Notes: a model not told the origin generated them from the letters alone. 64,000 nt of DNA from Sinorhizobium saheli (GCF_001651875.1 NZ_LNQB01000096.1:1-64000); one strand, 5' to 3'. Shown: positions 35,427 through 44,201, counted from the first letter of the stretch. Translations and numbers: made by a program.

Positions 35427-37463
35427 TCAGATGTCCTTGACGAGACGCAGCGCGTCGTAGATTGCCGCATGGGTGTTGCGGGCGGCGACGGCGTCACCGA
35501 TCCGGAAGAGCTGAAAGCGCCCTTCCGGGTTGCGGACGACGGATTGCGGCGCACCGGCAATGAGCTGATCGTGCGAGATTTCGCCGTGATTGGTCGATTT
35601 CGGTTTGAGCTCGAAATAGACGTCATCGAGCGGGATCGTGCCGTGGTTGACGACGACCTGATCCACGGCTCGCTGCCTGGCGACGCCGCCATAGTCGCTG
35701 CCGACATGGGCGATCAGCTGGTTTCCCTCCTTTTCAACGGACTCGAGGCGGTAGGTCACCGTGAAGGTCACGTCCAGTTTCTGAAGCGACCGCATGTAAG
35801 GCACGAGATTCATGGCCATCACCTCCGGCGCAAAGGACCGGTCGGGCGTCATGATTTCGACCTTCGCTCCGGCCTTCGCGAGGAATTCGGCCGCCTGAAG
35901 CCCGGCATGATCGCCGGCGTCGTCGAAAATCAGCACGTTGGTGCCCGGCTTCACGTCGCCGGAAATGATGTCCCACGAAGAGACCACGAGCTCGTTGCCT
36001 CGCGTCAACACATCGGTATGCGGCAGGCCGCCGGTGGCGACGATGACGACGTCCGGATTTTCGGCCTCGACCGTGCAGGCCTCGGCCCAGCTATTGAAGT
36101 GGAAGGTGACGCCGTGCTTCTCGCACTGGGCCATGCGCCAGTCGATGATGCTCATCATCTCCCGGCGACGCTCGCTTTGCGCGGTGAGACGGATCTGCCC
36201 GCCGGGATCGTTCGCAGCCTCGAAGACGACCACGTCGTGCCCGCGCTCGCCCGCCACGCGGGCGGCCTCGAGACCGGCCGGACCGGCGCCGACGATGACG
36301 ACTTTCTTCCGGACAGCCGCCTTGGCGACGATGTGCGGCATGGTGAGCTCGCGCCCCGTCGCCGCATTGTGGATACAATAGGCCGCACCACCCTGATAGA
36401 TGCGGTCGAGACAGTAGTTGGCGCCGACGCAAGGGCGGATGTCCTCTTCCCGCTTCTCGACGATCTTCCGGACGATATGCGGATCGGTCATATGGGCGCG
36501 GGTCATCCCGACCATGTCGACCTTGCCCGACGCGATGGCGTGGCGCGCCGTCGCGACATCGGGGATCTTTGCGGCGTGGAAGGTCGGGAAGTTGGTGGCG
36601 GCGCGGATTTCGCCGGCGAAATCGAGATGGGGCGAGTTGGCCATGCCCTGGATCGGGATCACATCGGTAAGGCCGGCATCCGTATCGATATGCCCGCGGA
36701 TGACGTTGAGGTAGTCGATCAGCCCGCTGTCCCTGAGGCGCCTGGAGATTTCAAGGCCCTCGGCCTTTCCCGTGCCTCCGGGCAGACATTCGTCGGCCGT
36801 GTAGCGAACGCCCAGGATGAAGTCGTCGCCGACCCTCTGGCGGATCGCCCTGAAGACGTCCATGCAGAAGCGCAGCCGGTTGTCGAGCGAGCCGCCATAG
36901 GGCTCATCGAGCTCGTTGGTGAGCGGGGAAGTGAACTGGTCGATGAGGTGGCCGTAGGCCTCCAGCTCGACGCCGTCCATGCCGCCCGCCTTCATGCGCT
37001 CGGCGGCGTCGGCGAAGTCCTTGATGATCCGCTCGATGTCCCAGTCCTCGAGCTTCTTGGGGAAGGCGCGGTGGGCTGCCTCGCGATGGTGCGAGGGGGC
37101 GACGACCGGAAGCCAATCGCCCTTGTCCCAGCGCGTGCGCCGCCCGAGATGGGTCAGCTGGATCATGATCGCGGCACCCTCCTCGTGGACGGCGTCGGTC
37201 ATCTCCCTGATCCACGGCACGATCTCGTCCTTGTAGGCGAGCAGGTTGTTGAAGACCGGCGGGCTGTCCTTCGAGACGGCGGCAGAGCCGGCGGTCATCG
37301 TCAGCGCCACGCCGCCTCTGGCCCGCTCGACCGTATAGGCGCGATAGCGCTCCTTCGGCATGCCGTCCTGCGGATAGGCCGGCTCGTGCGCGGTGACGAT
37401 GATGCGATTGCGCAGGGTCAGATGCTTGAGCTGGTACGGCTGCAGGAGGGGATCGTTCGACAT
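35427..37463 (-). CDS. FMN/[4Fe-4S] oxidoreductase, TMADH/N-methylproline demethylase type
   Basis: A 678-residue two-part enzyme. The first ~370 residues form an Old Yellow Enzyme TIM barrel (PYQLKHLTLRNRIIVTAHE, LTHLGRRTRW). The iron-sulfur cysteines follow (PCVGANYCLDRIYQGG ... YCIHN), then a C-terminal FAD/NAD domain (VVIVGAGPAGLEAARVAGERG). It belongs with dimethylamine/trimethylamine dehydrogenases and the rhizobial StcD-type N-methylproline demethylases. The proline-family neighbours (ProC-like, proline racemase-like) favour an N-methylproline-type substrate. It is divergent from the TetR gene across a 250-bp region. Confidence 0.8.
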   Translation of the reverse strand: MSNDPLLQPYQLKHLTLRNRIIVTAHEPAYPQDGMPKERYRAYTVERARGGVALTMTAGSAAVSKDSPPVFNNLLAYKDEIVPWIREMTDAVHEEGAAIMIQLTHLGRRTRWDKGDWLPVVAPSHHREAAHRAFPKKLEDWDIERIIKDFADAAERMKAGGMDGVELEAYGHLIDQFTSPLTNELDEPYGGSLDNRLRFCMDVFRAIRQRVGDDFILGVRYTADECLPGGTGKAEGLEISRRLRDSGLIDYLNVIRGHIDTDAGLTDVIPIQGMANSPHLDFAGEIRAATNFPTFHAAKIPDVATARHAIASGKVDMVGMTRAHMTDPHIVRKIVEKREEDIRPCVGANYCLDRIYQGGAAYCIHNAATGRELTMPHIVAKAAVRKKVVIVGAGPAGLEAARVAGERGHDVVVFEAANDPGGQIRLTAQSERRREMMSIIDWRMAQCEKHGVTFHFNSWAEACTVEAENPDVVIVATGGLPHTDVLTRGNELVVSSWDIISGDVKPGTNVLIFDDAGDHAGLQAAEFLAKAGAKVEIMTPDRSFAPEVMAMNLVPYMRSLQKLDVTFTVTYRLESVEKEGNQLIAHVGSDYGGVARQRAVDQVVVNHGTIPLDDVYFELKPKSTNHGEISHDQLIAGAPQSVVRNPEGRFQLFRIGDAVAARNTHAAIYDALRLVKDI

Positions 37464-37479
37464 GGCGCGGCCTTCGTAT

Positions 37480-37584
37480 TAGAGCATCTTGCAGTCAGGT
37501 GGAGTGACCTGACGTATGCACAAATGCGGCAAAAACAAACAGATAGAGCGGTGGCGCGAATGAAGTGTGAGCGCATTCCGCTCC
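37480..37584 (-). repeat. R1 intergenic repeat
   Basis: This copy is in inverse orientation and starts TAGAGCATCTTGCAGTC. It contains GTCAGGTGGAGTGACCTGAC and ends GAGCGCATTCCGCTC. It lies between the divergent FMN oxidoreductase and TetR genes. Confidence 0.85.
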
Positions 37585-37614
37585 AGGAGTGGATGCGGAA
37601 AGAGGCTATGCGGA

Positions 37615-37674
37615 ATGTACATAAGTGTCAATAAAAATCACAAATAGGTCTGGCTAGTTGACAATGATGTACAT
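37615..37674 (+). promoter_or_regulatory. Paired ATGTACAT palindromes, candidate TetR operator and promoter
   Basis: The 8-bp palindrome ATGTACAT occurs at 37615-37622 and 37667-37674, 52 bp apart centre to centre (about five helical turns). A perfect TTGACA -35 box (37658-37663) adjoins the second copy, which falls inside the spacer of the TetR gene's promoter. Autorepression and control of the divergent oxidoreductase are plausible. Confidence 0.5.
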
Positions 37675-37715
37675 TTTTCTTGTCTTTCCTGCCTCGGCTT
37701 GTTAGGAGATCGTTC

Positions 37716-38345
37716 ATGGAGCAAGTTTCAAACGACAGCGGCTGGCGTGGATCACCGGAGGGGTGGCTTGACGCCGCCTACGAGTCGCTGCTCGAGTCCG
37801 GCGTGGATTCGGTGAAAATCCTCCCGCTGGCCAAGAAGCTGAACCTGTCGCGGACCAGTTTCTACTGGTTCTTCAAGGACCGGGAAGAATTGCTGGCGGC
37901 GCTCATCGCGAAGTGGCGCGACAAGAACACCGGAAGCCTGATCAAGCAATCCGAGGCCTATGCGGAATCTCTCGCCGAAGCGATGCTCAACGTCTTCGAT
38001 TGCTGGCTGAACAAGGACCTGTTCGACTCCAGGTTCGAGTTTGCCGTGCGCAGTTGGGCACTGCAGTCGAGCGACATCCTGGCCGAGGTTCGGAAAGCCG
38101 ACCAGATCCGCCTGGAGGCCCTCAAGCGGATGTTCATGCGTTTCGGTCATTCGGAGTTCACCGCCGACGTCCGCGCCCGCACGACGTACCTCGTCCAGAT
38201 CGGCTACATCTCGATGCAGACCCAGGAAGACATCGCGGTCCGCATGAAGCGCATCCCCGAATATATCGCGATCTATACGGGCCAGATACCGGAGCAGCGG
38301 GAGCTTGACCGCTTCTTCTTCCGGCACGGCTACAAGCCGGACTGA
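37716..38345 (+). CDS. TetR-family regulator
   Basis: A 209-residue regulator. The helix-turn-helix is LDAAYESLLESGVDSVKILPLAKKLNLSRTSFYWFFKDREELLAAL at residues about 18-63; the rest is a helical ligand domain. The start at 37716 follows TTAGGAGAT, while an earlier in-frame ATG adds 12 non-family residues. It is followed within 15 bp by the ProC-like gene, so it is probably the local regulator of the proline-type genes and of the divergent demethylase. Confidence 0.8.
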   Translation: MEQVSNDSGWRGSPEGWLDAAYESLLESGVDSVKILPLAKKLNLSRTSFYWFFKDREELLAALIAKWRDKNTGSLIKQSEAYAESLAEAMLNVFDCWLNKDLFDSRFEFAVRSWALQSSDILAEVRKADQIRLEALKRMFMRFGHSEFTADVRARTTYLVQIGYISMQTQEDIAVRMKRIPEYIAIYTGQIPEQRELDRFFFRHGYKPD

Positions 38346-38360
38346 GAGGGCGGTGGAGAC

Positions 38361-39155
38361 ATGAGCGGCTCACCAAGGATTGGCATCATCGGCGGCGGCG
38401 GCTCGCTCGGCGGCGCCATTGCCGCCTCGATCCTCGATGCCGGTCTGGTCGGGCCGCATGATCTTTCGCTCTCCTATCGCCGCGAGCGACCCCACCGCTT
38501 TGCGGGCGCCTTCTGGACCACCGACAATCAGCTGCTGGCCGATCGCTCGGACGTCGTCATTGTTTCGGTGCGGCCCGCCGACTGGCCGCCGCTCGAGGTC
38601 AATGCCGCCGGCAAGCTCGTGGTCTCGGTCATGGCCGGGATCCGTTTGAGCCGATTGGCCGAACACCACAATACGGACCGGGTCGTCCGCAGCCTGCCCA
38701 ATGCGGCGGCTGAGGTCCGCAAATCCTATACGCCGTGGATAGGCTCGGAAGCCGTGGACGAGAAAGACCGCTCCGCAGTCCGCGCGATCTTCAATGCGTG
38801 CGGTGGCGAGGACGAGGTCGCGAGCGAGAACGACATCGACTACTTGACCGGCCTTTCCGGATCCGGGCCTGCCTTCCCGGCTCTCCTGGCCGACGCGATG
38901 ATGCGCGATGCCGTGGCGCGGGGCATCAACCCGGATGTCGCCCGGCGAGCCGTAACCGCCGTGCTGGTCGGCTCAGGGCGTCTCTTCGAGAAGAACGGCG
39001 AGTGTCCCGCAGATACGGTCGAAGCCTTTGTCAGCTACCGCGGGACGACCGCTGCGGCGATCGAAGCGATGCGCGCCGGCGGATTCGATGGTGCCGTTCG
39101 AGACGGGCTCGCGGCCGCCTTTCGGAAATCGCTGAAGATGGGAGAGCCCGCATGA
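38361..39155 (+). CDS. Pyrroline-5-carboxylate reductase-like protein
   Basis: A 264-residue ProC-family reductase. The N-terminal NAD(P) motif is IGIIGGGGSLGGAI, slightly longer in glycine than usual. The C-terminal domain retains DYLTGLSGSGPAFPALLADAMMRDAV. It would reduce a cyclic imino acid (pyrroline carboxylate or a substituted analogue). As it sits in a catabolic cluster it is unlikely to be the housekeeping ProC. It is co-directional with the TetR and racemase-family genes. Confidence 0.8.
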   Translation: MSGSPRIGIIGGGGSLGGAIAASILDAGLVGPHDLSLSYRRERPHRFAGAFWTTDNQLLADRSDVVIVSVRPADWPPLEVNAAGKLVVSVMAGIRLSRLAEHHNTDRVVRSLPNAAAEVRKSYTPWIGSEAVDEKDRSAVRAIFNACGGEDEVASENDIDYLTGLSGSGPAFPALLADAMMRDAVARGINPDVARRAVTAVLVGSGRLFEKNGECPADTVEAFVSYRGTTAAAIEAMRAGGFDGAVRDGLAAAFRKSLKMGEPA

Positions 39156-39203
39156 ATCGATCGGAGCAGGCGGTCGCGGCAGGCCGGTAGCCAGGGAGAG
39201 GAA

Positions 39204-40232
39204 ATGCGCACATCCAAGGTCGTGCATATTGTGAGTTGCCATGCGGAGGGCGAAGTCGGCGATGTCATCGTCGGCGGGGTTCTCCCGCCTCCCGGGGCAA
39301 CGGTGTGGGAGCAGTCGCGATGGATTGCGGCCGACCAGACCCTGCGCAATTTCGTGCTCAACGAGCCGCGCGGCGGCGTGTTCCGCCACGTGAACCTGCT
39401 GGTGCCGCCCAAGGATCCAAGAGCCCAGATGGGTTGGATCATCATGGAGCCGGAGGATACGCCGCCGATGTCCGGTTCCAATTCGATCTGCGTGTCGACC
39501 GTCCTCCTCGATACCGGGATCATTCCGATGCAGGAGCCGGTCACCCGCATGGTGCTCGAGCCGCCGGGCGGCCTGATCGAAGTCGAGGCCGAGTGCCGCA
39601 ACGGAAAGGCCGAGAGGATCAGTGTCCGCAACGTTCCTTCTTTCGCCGGCAGGCTCGATGCGACGATCGAGGTCGAGGGCATGGGCACGCTGACGGTGGA
39701 CACCGCCTATGGCGGCGACAGTTTTGTCATCGTCGATGCGGCATCCGTCGGGCTCGCCATCGAACCCGGCCAGGCCCGTGATCTGGCCGAAGCGGGAATG
39801 AAGATAACCCGGGCCGCCAACGAGCAATTGGGCTTCAGGCATCCGGAGAACGACTGGGATCACATCTCCTTCTGCCAGTTCACCAATCCCGTCGTCTTGA
39901 AGGACGGCGTGCTGACCGGCAAGAACGCAGTGGCGATCCGGCCCGGCAAGATCGACCGTTCTCCGACCGGCACCGGATGTTCGGCACGGATGGCGGTGCT
40001 CCACGCCAAGGGCCAGATGCAAGTCGGCGACAGATTTGTGGGCATCTCGATTCTGGATACGGAGTTCCACTGCAAGATCGATAGCGCCGTCGACCTCAAG
40101 GGCACGCCCGCGATCAGACCCATCATTTCCGGACGGGCCTGGATCATAGGCACCAAACAGTTGATGGTCGATCCCGCGGACCCGTTCCCGTCGGGCTACC
40201 GCCTTTCCGACACGTGGCCAATGGACATTTAG
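39204..40232 (+). CDS. Proline racemase/hydroxyproline epimerase family enzyme
   Basis: A 342-residue member of the PRAC superfamily. The first acid/base position, normally Cys in MCGH, is Ser here (MSGSNSICV, about residue 90); the second catalytic Cys is present in [14 protein letters not shown] (about 259). Ser/Cys pairs are known among hydroxyproline 2-epimerases, whereas dehydratases have Cys/Thr, so an epimerase is favoured. It could supply the D-form oxidised by the heterotrimeric dehydrogenase. GAGAGGAA precedes the start. Confidence 0.8.
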   Translation: MRTSKVVHIVSCHAEGEVGDVIVGGVLPPPGATVWEQSRWIAADQTLRNFVLNEPRGGVFRHVNLLVPPKDPRAQMGWIIMEPEDTPPMSGSNSICVSTVLLDTGIIPMQEPVTRMVLEPPGGLIEVEAECRNGKAERISVRNVPSFAGRLDATIEVEGMGTLTVDTAYGGDSFVIVDAASVGLAIEPGQARDLAEAGMKITRAANEQLGFRHPENDWDHISFCQFTNPVVLKDGVLTGKNAVAIRPGKIDRSPTGTGCSARMAVLHAKGQMQVGDRFVGISILDTEFHCKIDSAVDLKGTPAIRPIISGRAWIIGTKQLMVDPADPFPSGYRLSDTWPMDI

Positions 40233-40302
40233 AGCAGTCAGTGTGACGGCCGGGAGCCGGGCCCCGCTCCACCTGTTTTTTGCTGTCTCGGATGCTATGT
40301 GC

Positions 40303-40314
40303 AGGTAATTACCT
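40303..40314 (+). promoter_or_regulatory. Palindrome AGGTAATTACCT, candidate antitoxin operator
   Basis: A perfect 12-bp palindrome, itself flanked by ATGTGC and ACAT half-symmetry, lies 15 bp before the phd start codon. Phd/YefM antitoxins autorepress through such sites. Confidence 0.5.
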
Positions 40315-40329
40315 ACATGGAGGTGAGCC

Positions 40330-40587
40330 GTGGGGATCACGACCCTTTCCAGCCGCGAGCTGAACCATGACGTCAGTCGCGCCAAGAAGGCAGCCAAAGG
40401 CGGCCCGGTCATCATAACCGACCGCGGCAGGCCTTCCCATGTCCTGATGACCTATGATGAATTCGAACGCTTGACGGGTAAGCACCGCAGTCTTGTCGGC
40501 GCTCTCGCCATGCCTGGCCTCTCGTCGATCGATTTTGAGCCGCAGCGCGTTGAAATCGGGCCGAAGTTGACCGTCTGGCCGTTCTGA
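40330..40587 (+). CDS. Orphan Phd/YefM-family antitoxin
   Basis: An 85-residue antitoxin. It has the N-terminal DNA-binding fold GITTLSSRELNHDVSRAKKAAKGGPVIITDRGRPSHVLMTYDEFERL and a short acidic/proline tail that would cover a toxin. The start is GTG with GGAGGTGA in front. Usually a PIN-domain or Doc/RelE-type toxin gene overlaps the end, but none follows: the next 120 bp are non-coding and the following gene is on the other strand. Confidence 0.8.
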   Translation: MGITTLSSRELNHDVSRAKKAAKGGPVIITDRGRPSHVLMTYDEFERLTGKHRSLVGALAMPGLSSIDFEPQRVEIGPKLTVWPF

Positions 40588-40705
40588 ACGCAAAAAAGAG
40601 AGGCGGTCGGAAACCCCCCAACCGCAGCCGGTGGAGGTTGGCCGCGGCGTGGAAAGTGGAGCCGTTCGGGGACGGCCTTCGGCGGCTTTTTGCATCCGGC
40701 GTCGA

Positions 40706-41608
40706 TCACTTGCTCTCGGCTCTCGTCGGCATCGGCCGATCAGAATGGATGAGACAGTCGCCGGCCTGCTGCGGCTCGGCAGCGGCAGTCCAGAGATCGC
40801 GCGCGATCTGCCGCAGCAGCAGGGCCTCCGCCCATCGGTCGGTCGTGTCGTTGCCGTCCCGCCCGGTGATCGCATAGGGCTTGGGGCCGAGCTCGCAGGT
40901 GAAGACCAGTTCGGCGTCGTCGCCGGCGCGGGAACGCCAGTTCCGAAAACCGTAGTCCCACCACTCCCGGAAGAGATCGACCCAGGGGCGGTGGTGCGGA
41001 AAGGAGATCTCGATCTGCACCTGCTCGCGAGAGGCGACGCGACCATGAAAGGCCCGGGCATTCCGCAGGATGCGCCGGATCATTGCGTGATTTTCCGCGT
41101 CGACCGGAAAGGCGAATTCGCGGCCGACCAGGAAATGCGAGAGATCGGCGAGAAGCGGCAGGTCGGGCCTGTGGTCCAGTAGGTCCAGCGTGAAGAACAG
41201 GTCCGTGGTCATCCTGTCCCGATGCGTTTCGATGAACACCGGGATGCCCGCATCCTCGGCGAGCCGTATCCACCCGTCGAGGAGCGGCAGGCAATCCTCG
41301 ATGCGGCGCGGGCGGACATCGGGTTGCAGGTTGATGTGGCTGACCGGAAATTCCGCGGCAAGTTCCAGCGGCAGGCGCAGGTCCTCGACCGAGCGCGGGA
41401 AGCAGACGCCTTCGATCTTCAACCCGGTGCCGCCAAGGGCCTCGTTGAGCCGCACGACATCGCGGCGGTTGGTGTAATGGGCGCTGACCCCGTCGAACCC
41501 AGCCCCGGCGATCATGGCGATGTTCTCGCCGAGACTGCGCTCGTGGCCGTCCGTGTGCCGGCGCTCCATTGCCCAGAGCGACTGGAAGATCAGCAGCTTC
41601 TGCATCAT
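40706..41608 (-). CDS. TIM-barrel sugar phosphate isomerase/epimerase-like protein
   Basis: A 300-residue AP endonuclease-2 fold protein. Metal-binding candidates are the E in PVFIETHRDRM, DLSHFLVG, and the E in FTCELGPKPYAITG. Barrels of this family (IolE/MocC/Hyi) act on inosose-type or hydroxy-keto sugars. It is the last gene of the moc-like operon and overlaps the reductase gene by 4 bp. It may process the demethylated product; it is not close enough by eye to call MocC. Confidence 0.75.
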   Translation of the reverse strand: MMQKLLIFQSLWAMERRHTDGHERSLGENIAMIAGAGFDGVSAHYTNRRDVVRLNEALGGTGLKIEGVCFPRSVEDLRLPLELAAEFPVSHINLQPDVRPRRIEDCLPLLDGWIRLAEDAGIPVFIETHRDRMTTDLFFTLDLLDHRPDLPLLADLSHFLVGREFAFPVDAENHAMIRRILRNARAFHGRVASREQVQIEISFPHHRPWVDLFREWWDYGFRNWRSRAGDDAELVFTCELGPKPYAITGRDGNDTTDRWAEALLLRQIARDLWTAAAEPQQAGDCLIHSDRPMPTRAESK

Positions 41609-42810
41609 GCGGCTCGCGCGCTTTTCAGGAGGACTTTGAGGTTCACGCCCGGGTCGGCGAGTGCCGCGGGACTGGGGCTGATCCCCGCGGCGATCAGCAT
41701 CTCGGCCAGCCTGATATCCTTGGCGAGGCTATTGCCGATGCCGAGGCCCGCCGCAGCCGCGAGGCGCCCGTCGTCCAAATAGAAGGCGAGCTCGCCGCCT
41801 GCGACAGGACGCACGACGCTCTGATGTGCGGGCCGGGGCAGCCCGGCCACCTGCAGGCCAAGATCATATTGATCGGACCAGAACCAGGGGATGGCGGCGA
41901 AGGTCTCGGCAGCGCCGGCGATGTTGCGCGCCGCGGTCTCGGCCTGCGCCCTCGCGTTCCGCCAGCTTTCATGGCGGATGTGCCCGCCGGCGGGCTGCGC
42001 CACCGCGGCGCAGTCGCCTGCCGCGAAAACGTTCGGCACGCTGGTGCGAAGGCGGCTGTCCGTCAGGATTCCGTTGTCGACGGCCAATCCGGCCGCTTCC
42101 GCCAGGGCGGTTTCAGGCAGAACCCCGATGGCACCGACGACAAGGTCGGCGGGCACCAGAGTGCCGTCGGTCAGGGTGACGCCTTCGTCGCCGACAGCCA
42201 CGACGCCGCGCCCCAGATGAAACCGCACGCCTTCGGCCGCATGTCTCGCATGCAGCTTTTCGGCAAAGCGGGCGGGGACGGCGCGGCCGAGAGGTTTCGG
42301 TGCGGCTTCGATCACATCGACGGAGACATTCTTTCCGCGAAGCACCGCTGCAAGTTCCATCCCGATCAGACCGCCGCCGATGATTGCGACGCTCTGGCCT
42401 GCGGCAACATTGGAGAAGACCGTCTCGGCATCGGCATGGGTGCGGAAGTCGAGTGCGCGTTCCGCACCCGGACAGCCGAGCCGCCTCGGGCGCGCGCCGG
42501 TGGCGAGAAGCAGCTTTTCATAGCGCCGCACCCGGCCGTCGCTCAAGGTCACGGTTCCGGCGCCGGCATCGAGCTTCGAGGCGGACACTCCGGAAAGATA
42601 GTCGATGCCGGCCGCCTCCAACGCGTCCTTCGCGCAGATCAGCTTCATCTGCACCGCGCCGTTCATCGGCTTCGACAGCGGCGGCCGTTCATAGGGCAGG
42701 TGCGGCTCGGCCCCGACCAGCGTGACGGATCCGCGATAGCCTGCTTCGCGCAGGGCGAATGCCGCGCGGGTGCCGCATTCCCCGGCACCGATGATGACGA
42801 TACCGTCCAT
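41605..42810 (-). CDS. Ferredoxin reductase (MocF-like)
   Basis: A 401-residue FAD/NAD(P) oxidoreductase of the Rieske-ferredoxin reductase group. The FAD motif is IVIIGAGECGTRAAFALREAGY, the NAD motif SVAIIGGGLIGMELAAVLRG, and YERPPLSKP and VFAAGDCAAV are intact. It would supply electrons to the small Rieske protein encoded upstream. The start at 42810 has GGAGAAAACG before it; the in-frame ATG at 42843 lies in the hairpin. Confidence 0.85.
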   Translation of the reverse strand: MDGIVIIGAGECGTRAAFALREAGYRGSVTLVGAEPHLPYERPPLSKPMNGAVQMKLICAKDALEAAGIDYLSGVSASKLDAGAGTVTLSDGRVRRYEKLLLATGARPRRLGCPGAERALDFRTHADAETVFSNVAAGQSVAIIGGGLIGMELAAVLRGKNVSVDVIEAAPKPLGRAVPARFAEKLHARHAAEGVRFHLGRGVVAVGDEGVTLTDGTLVPADLVVGAIGVLPETALAEAAGLAVDNGILTDSRLRTSVPNVFAAGDCAAVAQPAGGHIRHESWRNARAQAETAARNIAGAAETFAAIPWFWSDQYDLGLQVAGLPRPAHQSVVRPVAGGELAFYLDDGRLAAAAGLGIGNSLAKDIRLAEMLIAAGISPSPAALADPGVNLKVLLKSARAA

Positions 42811-42833
42811 CGTTTTCTCCACGTGAAAGATGG

Positions 42834-42857
42834 ACCGGCGCATTCAGATGCGCCGGT
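42834..42857 (-). promoter_or_regulatory. Intercistronic hairpin after the sugar-binding protein gene
   Basis: A perfect 10-bp stem (ACCGGCGCAT at 42834-42843 with 42848-42857) and TCAG tetraloop lie 8 nt after the binding-protein stop. It probably raises its mRNA stability relative to the reductase gene downstream. Confidence 0.65.
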
Positions 42858-42865
42858 GAGGAGGA

Positions 42866-43810
42866 TCAGTTCTTCTGAGTGTACTGATCCATGTTCTCGG
42901 GGGTCACGAGTTCGAAGGGCACCCAGACCTCCTTGTCGACGCCCTTGCCCTGAGCGAGCGCGACGGCTGCGTCGACGGCACTGGCCGACTGCCCCTTCGC
43001 GTTCTGGAAGACGGTCACGTCCAGGTCACCCGCCGCCATCGCCGCAAGCGCATCCTGCGTCGCGTCGATGCCGACGACGATCACATCCTCCATCGACACG
43101 CCCGCAGCTTTCAGCGCCTGGATCGCACCGATCGCCATCTCGTCATTGTTGGCGAAGATGACGTCGATCGGCCGGCCGGCGGTGATCCAGTTCGTGGTCA
43201 GGTCCATGGCGTTCGTACGCGTCCAGGCGGCGGACTGCTCGTCGGCAATGGTCACGCCCTTGCAATCGCCTGCCGCCAGCGTTTCCTTCACCGATGAGGT
43301 GCGATCGCGCGACGCCTGGTGGGCCAGATCGCCCATCAGGATATAGGCCTGCGCATCGCCTGCCTTGCCCTTCTTCTTCAACAGCGCACAGGCGGCCTCG
43401 GCCCCGAGCCTTCCGGAATCGGTTTCCTTCGAGCCGACATAGACCTGCTTTTCGGGCAGCTTGTCGAGGTTTTCCGGCTGGAGATTGAGGTAGACGAGCG
43501 GAATTCCCGCCTTCTGCGCGGCCTCGCTGATGCCGGGGGCGGCGGAGGTGTCCGCCAATGTCATGATGATCGCATCCACGCCCGAGGCGATGAAGTTGTC
43601 CACCTGACTGCGCTGTTTGGAAATGTCGGTCTGCGCATCCTCGATCTGCAGATTGACCCCGCTCACCCCGGCGGCCCTTGCATCGAGCCCCTGGCGTAAG
43701 AGTGTCTGGAAGTTGTTGTCGAAGCTCTGCATCGAAACGCCGATCGTCTCGGCCAATGCCGTGCCCGCCATCAGGACGGCCAGGACGGCCGCCGCACAGA
43801 TTGATTTCAT
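42866..43810 (-). CDS. Sugar-type ABC binding protein, rhizopine/inositol-binding (MocB) like
   Basis: A 314-residue periplasmic protein of the ribose/inositol-binding family with a Sec signal (MKSICAAAVLAVLMAGTALA). Features recalling MocB/IbpA are IGVSMQSFDNNF, LQIEDAQTDISKQRSQVDNFIASGVDAII, IFANNDEMAIGAIQAL and VVGIDATQDALAAM. It lies inside the oxygenase operon between the Rieske and reductase genes. No ABC permease or ATPase for it exists in the window, so it must use components encoded elsewhere. The SD GGGAGGAT is well placed. Confidence 0.85.
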   Translation of the reverse strand: MKSICAAAVLAVLMAGTALAETIGVSMQSFDNNFQTLLRQGLDARAAGVSGVNLQIEDAQTDISKQRSQVDNFIASGVDAIIMTLADTSAAPGISEAAQKAGIPLVYLNLQPENLDKLPEKQVYVGSKETDSGRLGAEAACALLKKKGKAGDAQAYILMGDLAHQASRDRTSSVKETLAAGDCKGVTIADEQSAAWTRTNAMDLTTNWITAGRPIDVIFANNDEMAIGAIQALKAAGVSMEDVIVVGIDATQDALAAMAAGDLDVTVFQNAKGQSASAVDAAVALAQGKGVDKEVWVPFELVTPENMDQYTQKN

Positions 43811-43889
43811 GTCATCCTCCCTTGGGGCGCCGGGCCACCCGAATTCAATTCCCCGGGGGCCCGCCGCGCCCAACCCATGGTGGGCCGTC

Positions 43890-44201
43890 CTAGCCGAGCG
43901 CCACGCGAACTTCTCCGTCGATCACTTCGGCCGGATAGGTCTTGAGGTTCTCGCAGGCGGGAAGCCTGAGGGCTTCACCGGTGCGGTAATCGAAGGCGCC
44001 GGAATGCTTGGGGCACTCCACCTCGAAATCCATGACCAGCCCGTCGGCGAGATGGATCGCCTCGTGCGTGCAGAGACCGGCGGTGCAGTAGACGCTGTCG
44101 TCGGGGCCGCGGTAGATCGCGAAGGTGCGGCCGCCGTGATCGAAGCGGATGGCGCCTTCCTGTTCGATGTCGTCGAGCTTGCAGGCAGTAACCCAGGTCA
44201 T
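43890..44201 (-). CDS. Rieske [2Fe-2S] ferredoxin (MocE-like)
   Basis: A 103-residue Rieske ferredoxin. The cluster ligands are seen as C-x-H in GLCTHEAIHLADG and C-x2-H in VECPKHSGAFDYRTG. It would carry electrons from the FAD reductase to the membrane oxygenase encoded just upstream, with which it overlaps by 4 bp. Confidence 0.9.
   Translation of the reverse strand: MTWVTACKLDDIEQEGAIRFDHGGRTFAIYRGPDDSVYCTAGLCTHEAIHLADGLVMDFEVECPKHSGAFDYRTGEALRLPACENLKTYPAEVIDGEVRVALG

Noticed and set aside
35277-37634. 785-codon plus-strand frame opposite the FMN oxidoreductase
   Set aside because: Antisense shadow; the minus-strand protein has intact FMN, Fe-S and FAD motifs throughout.
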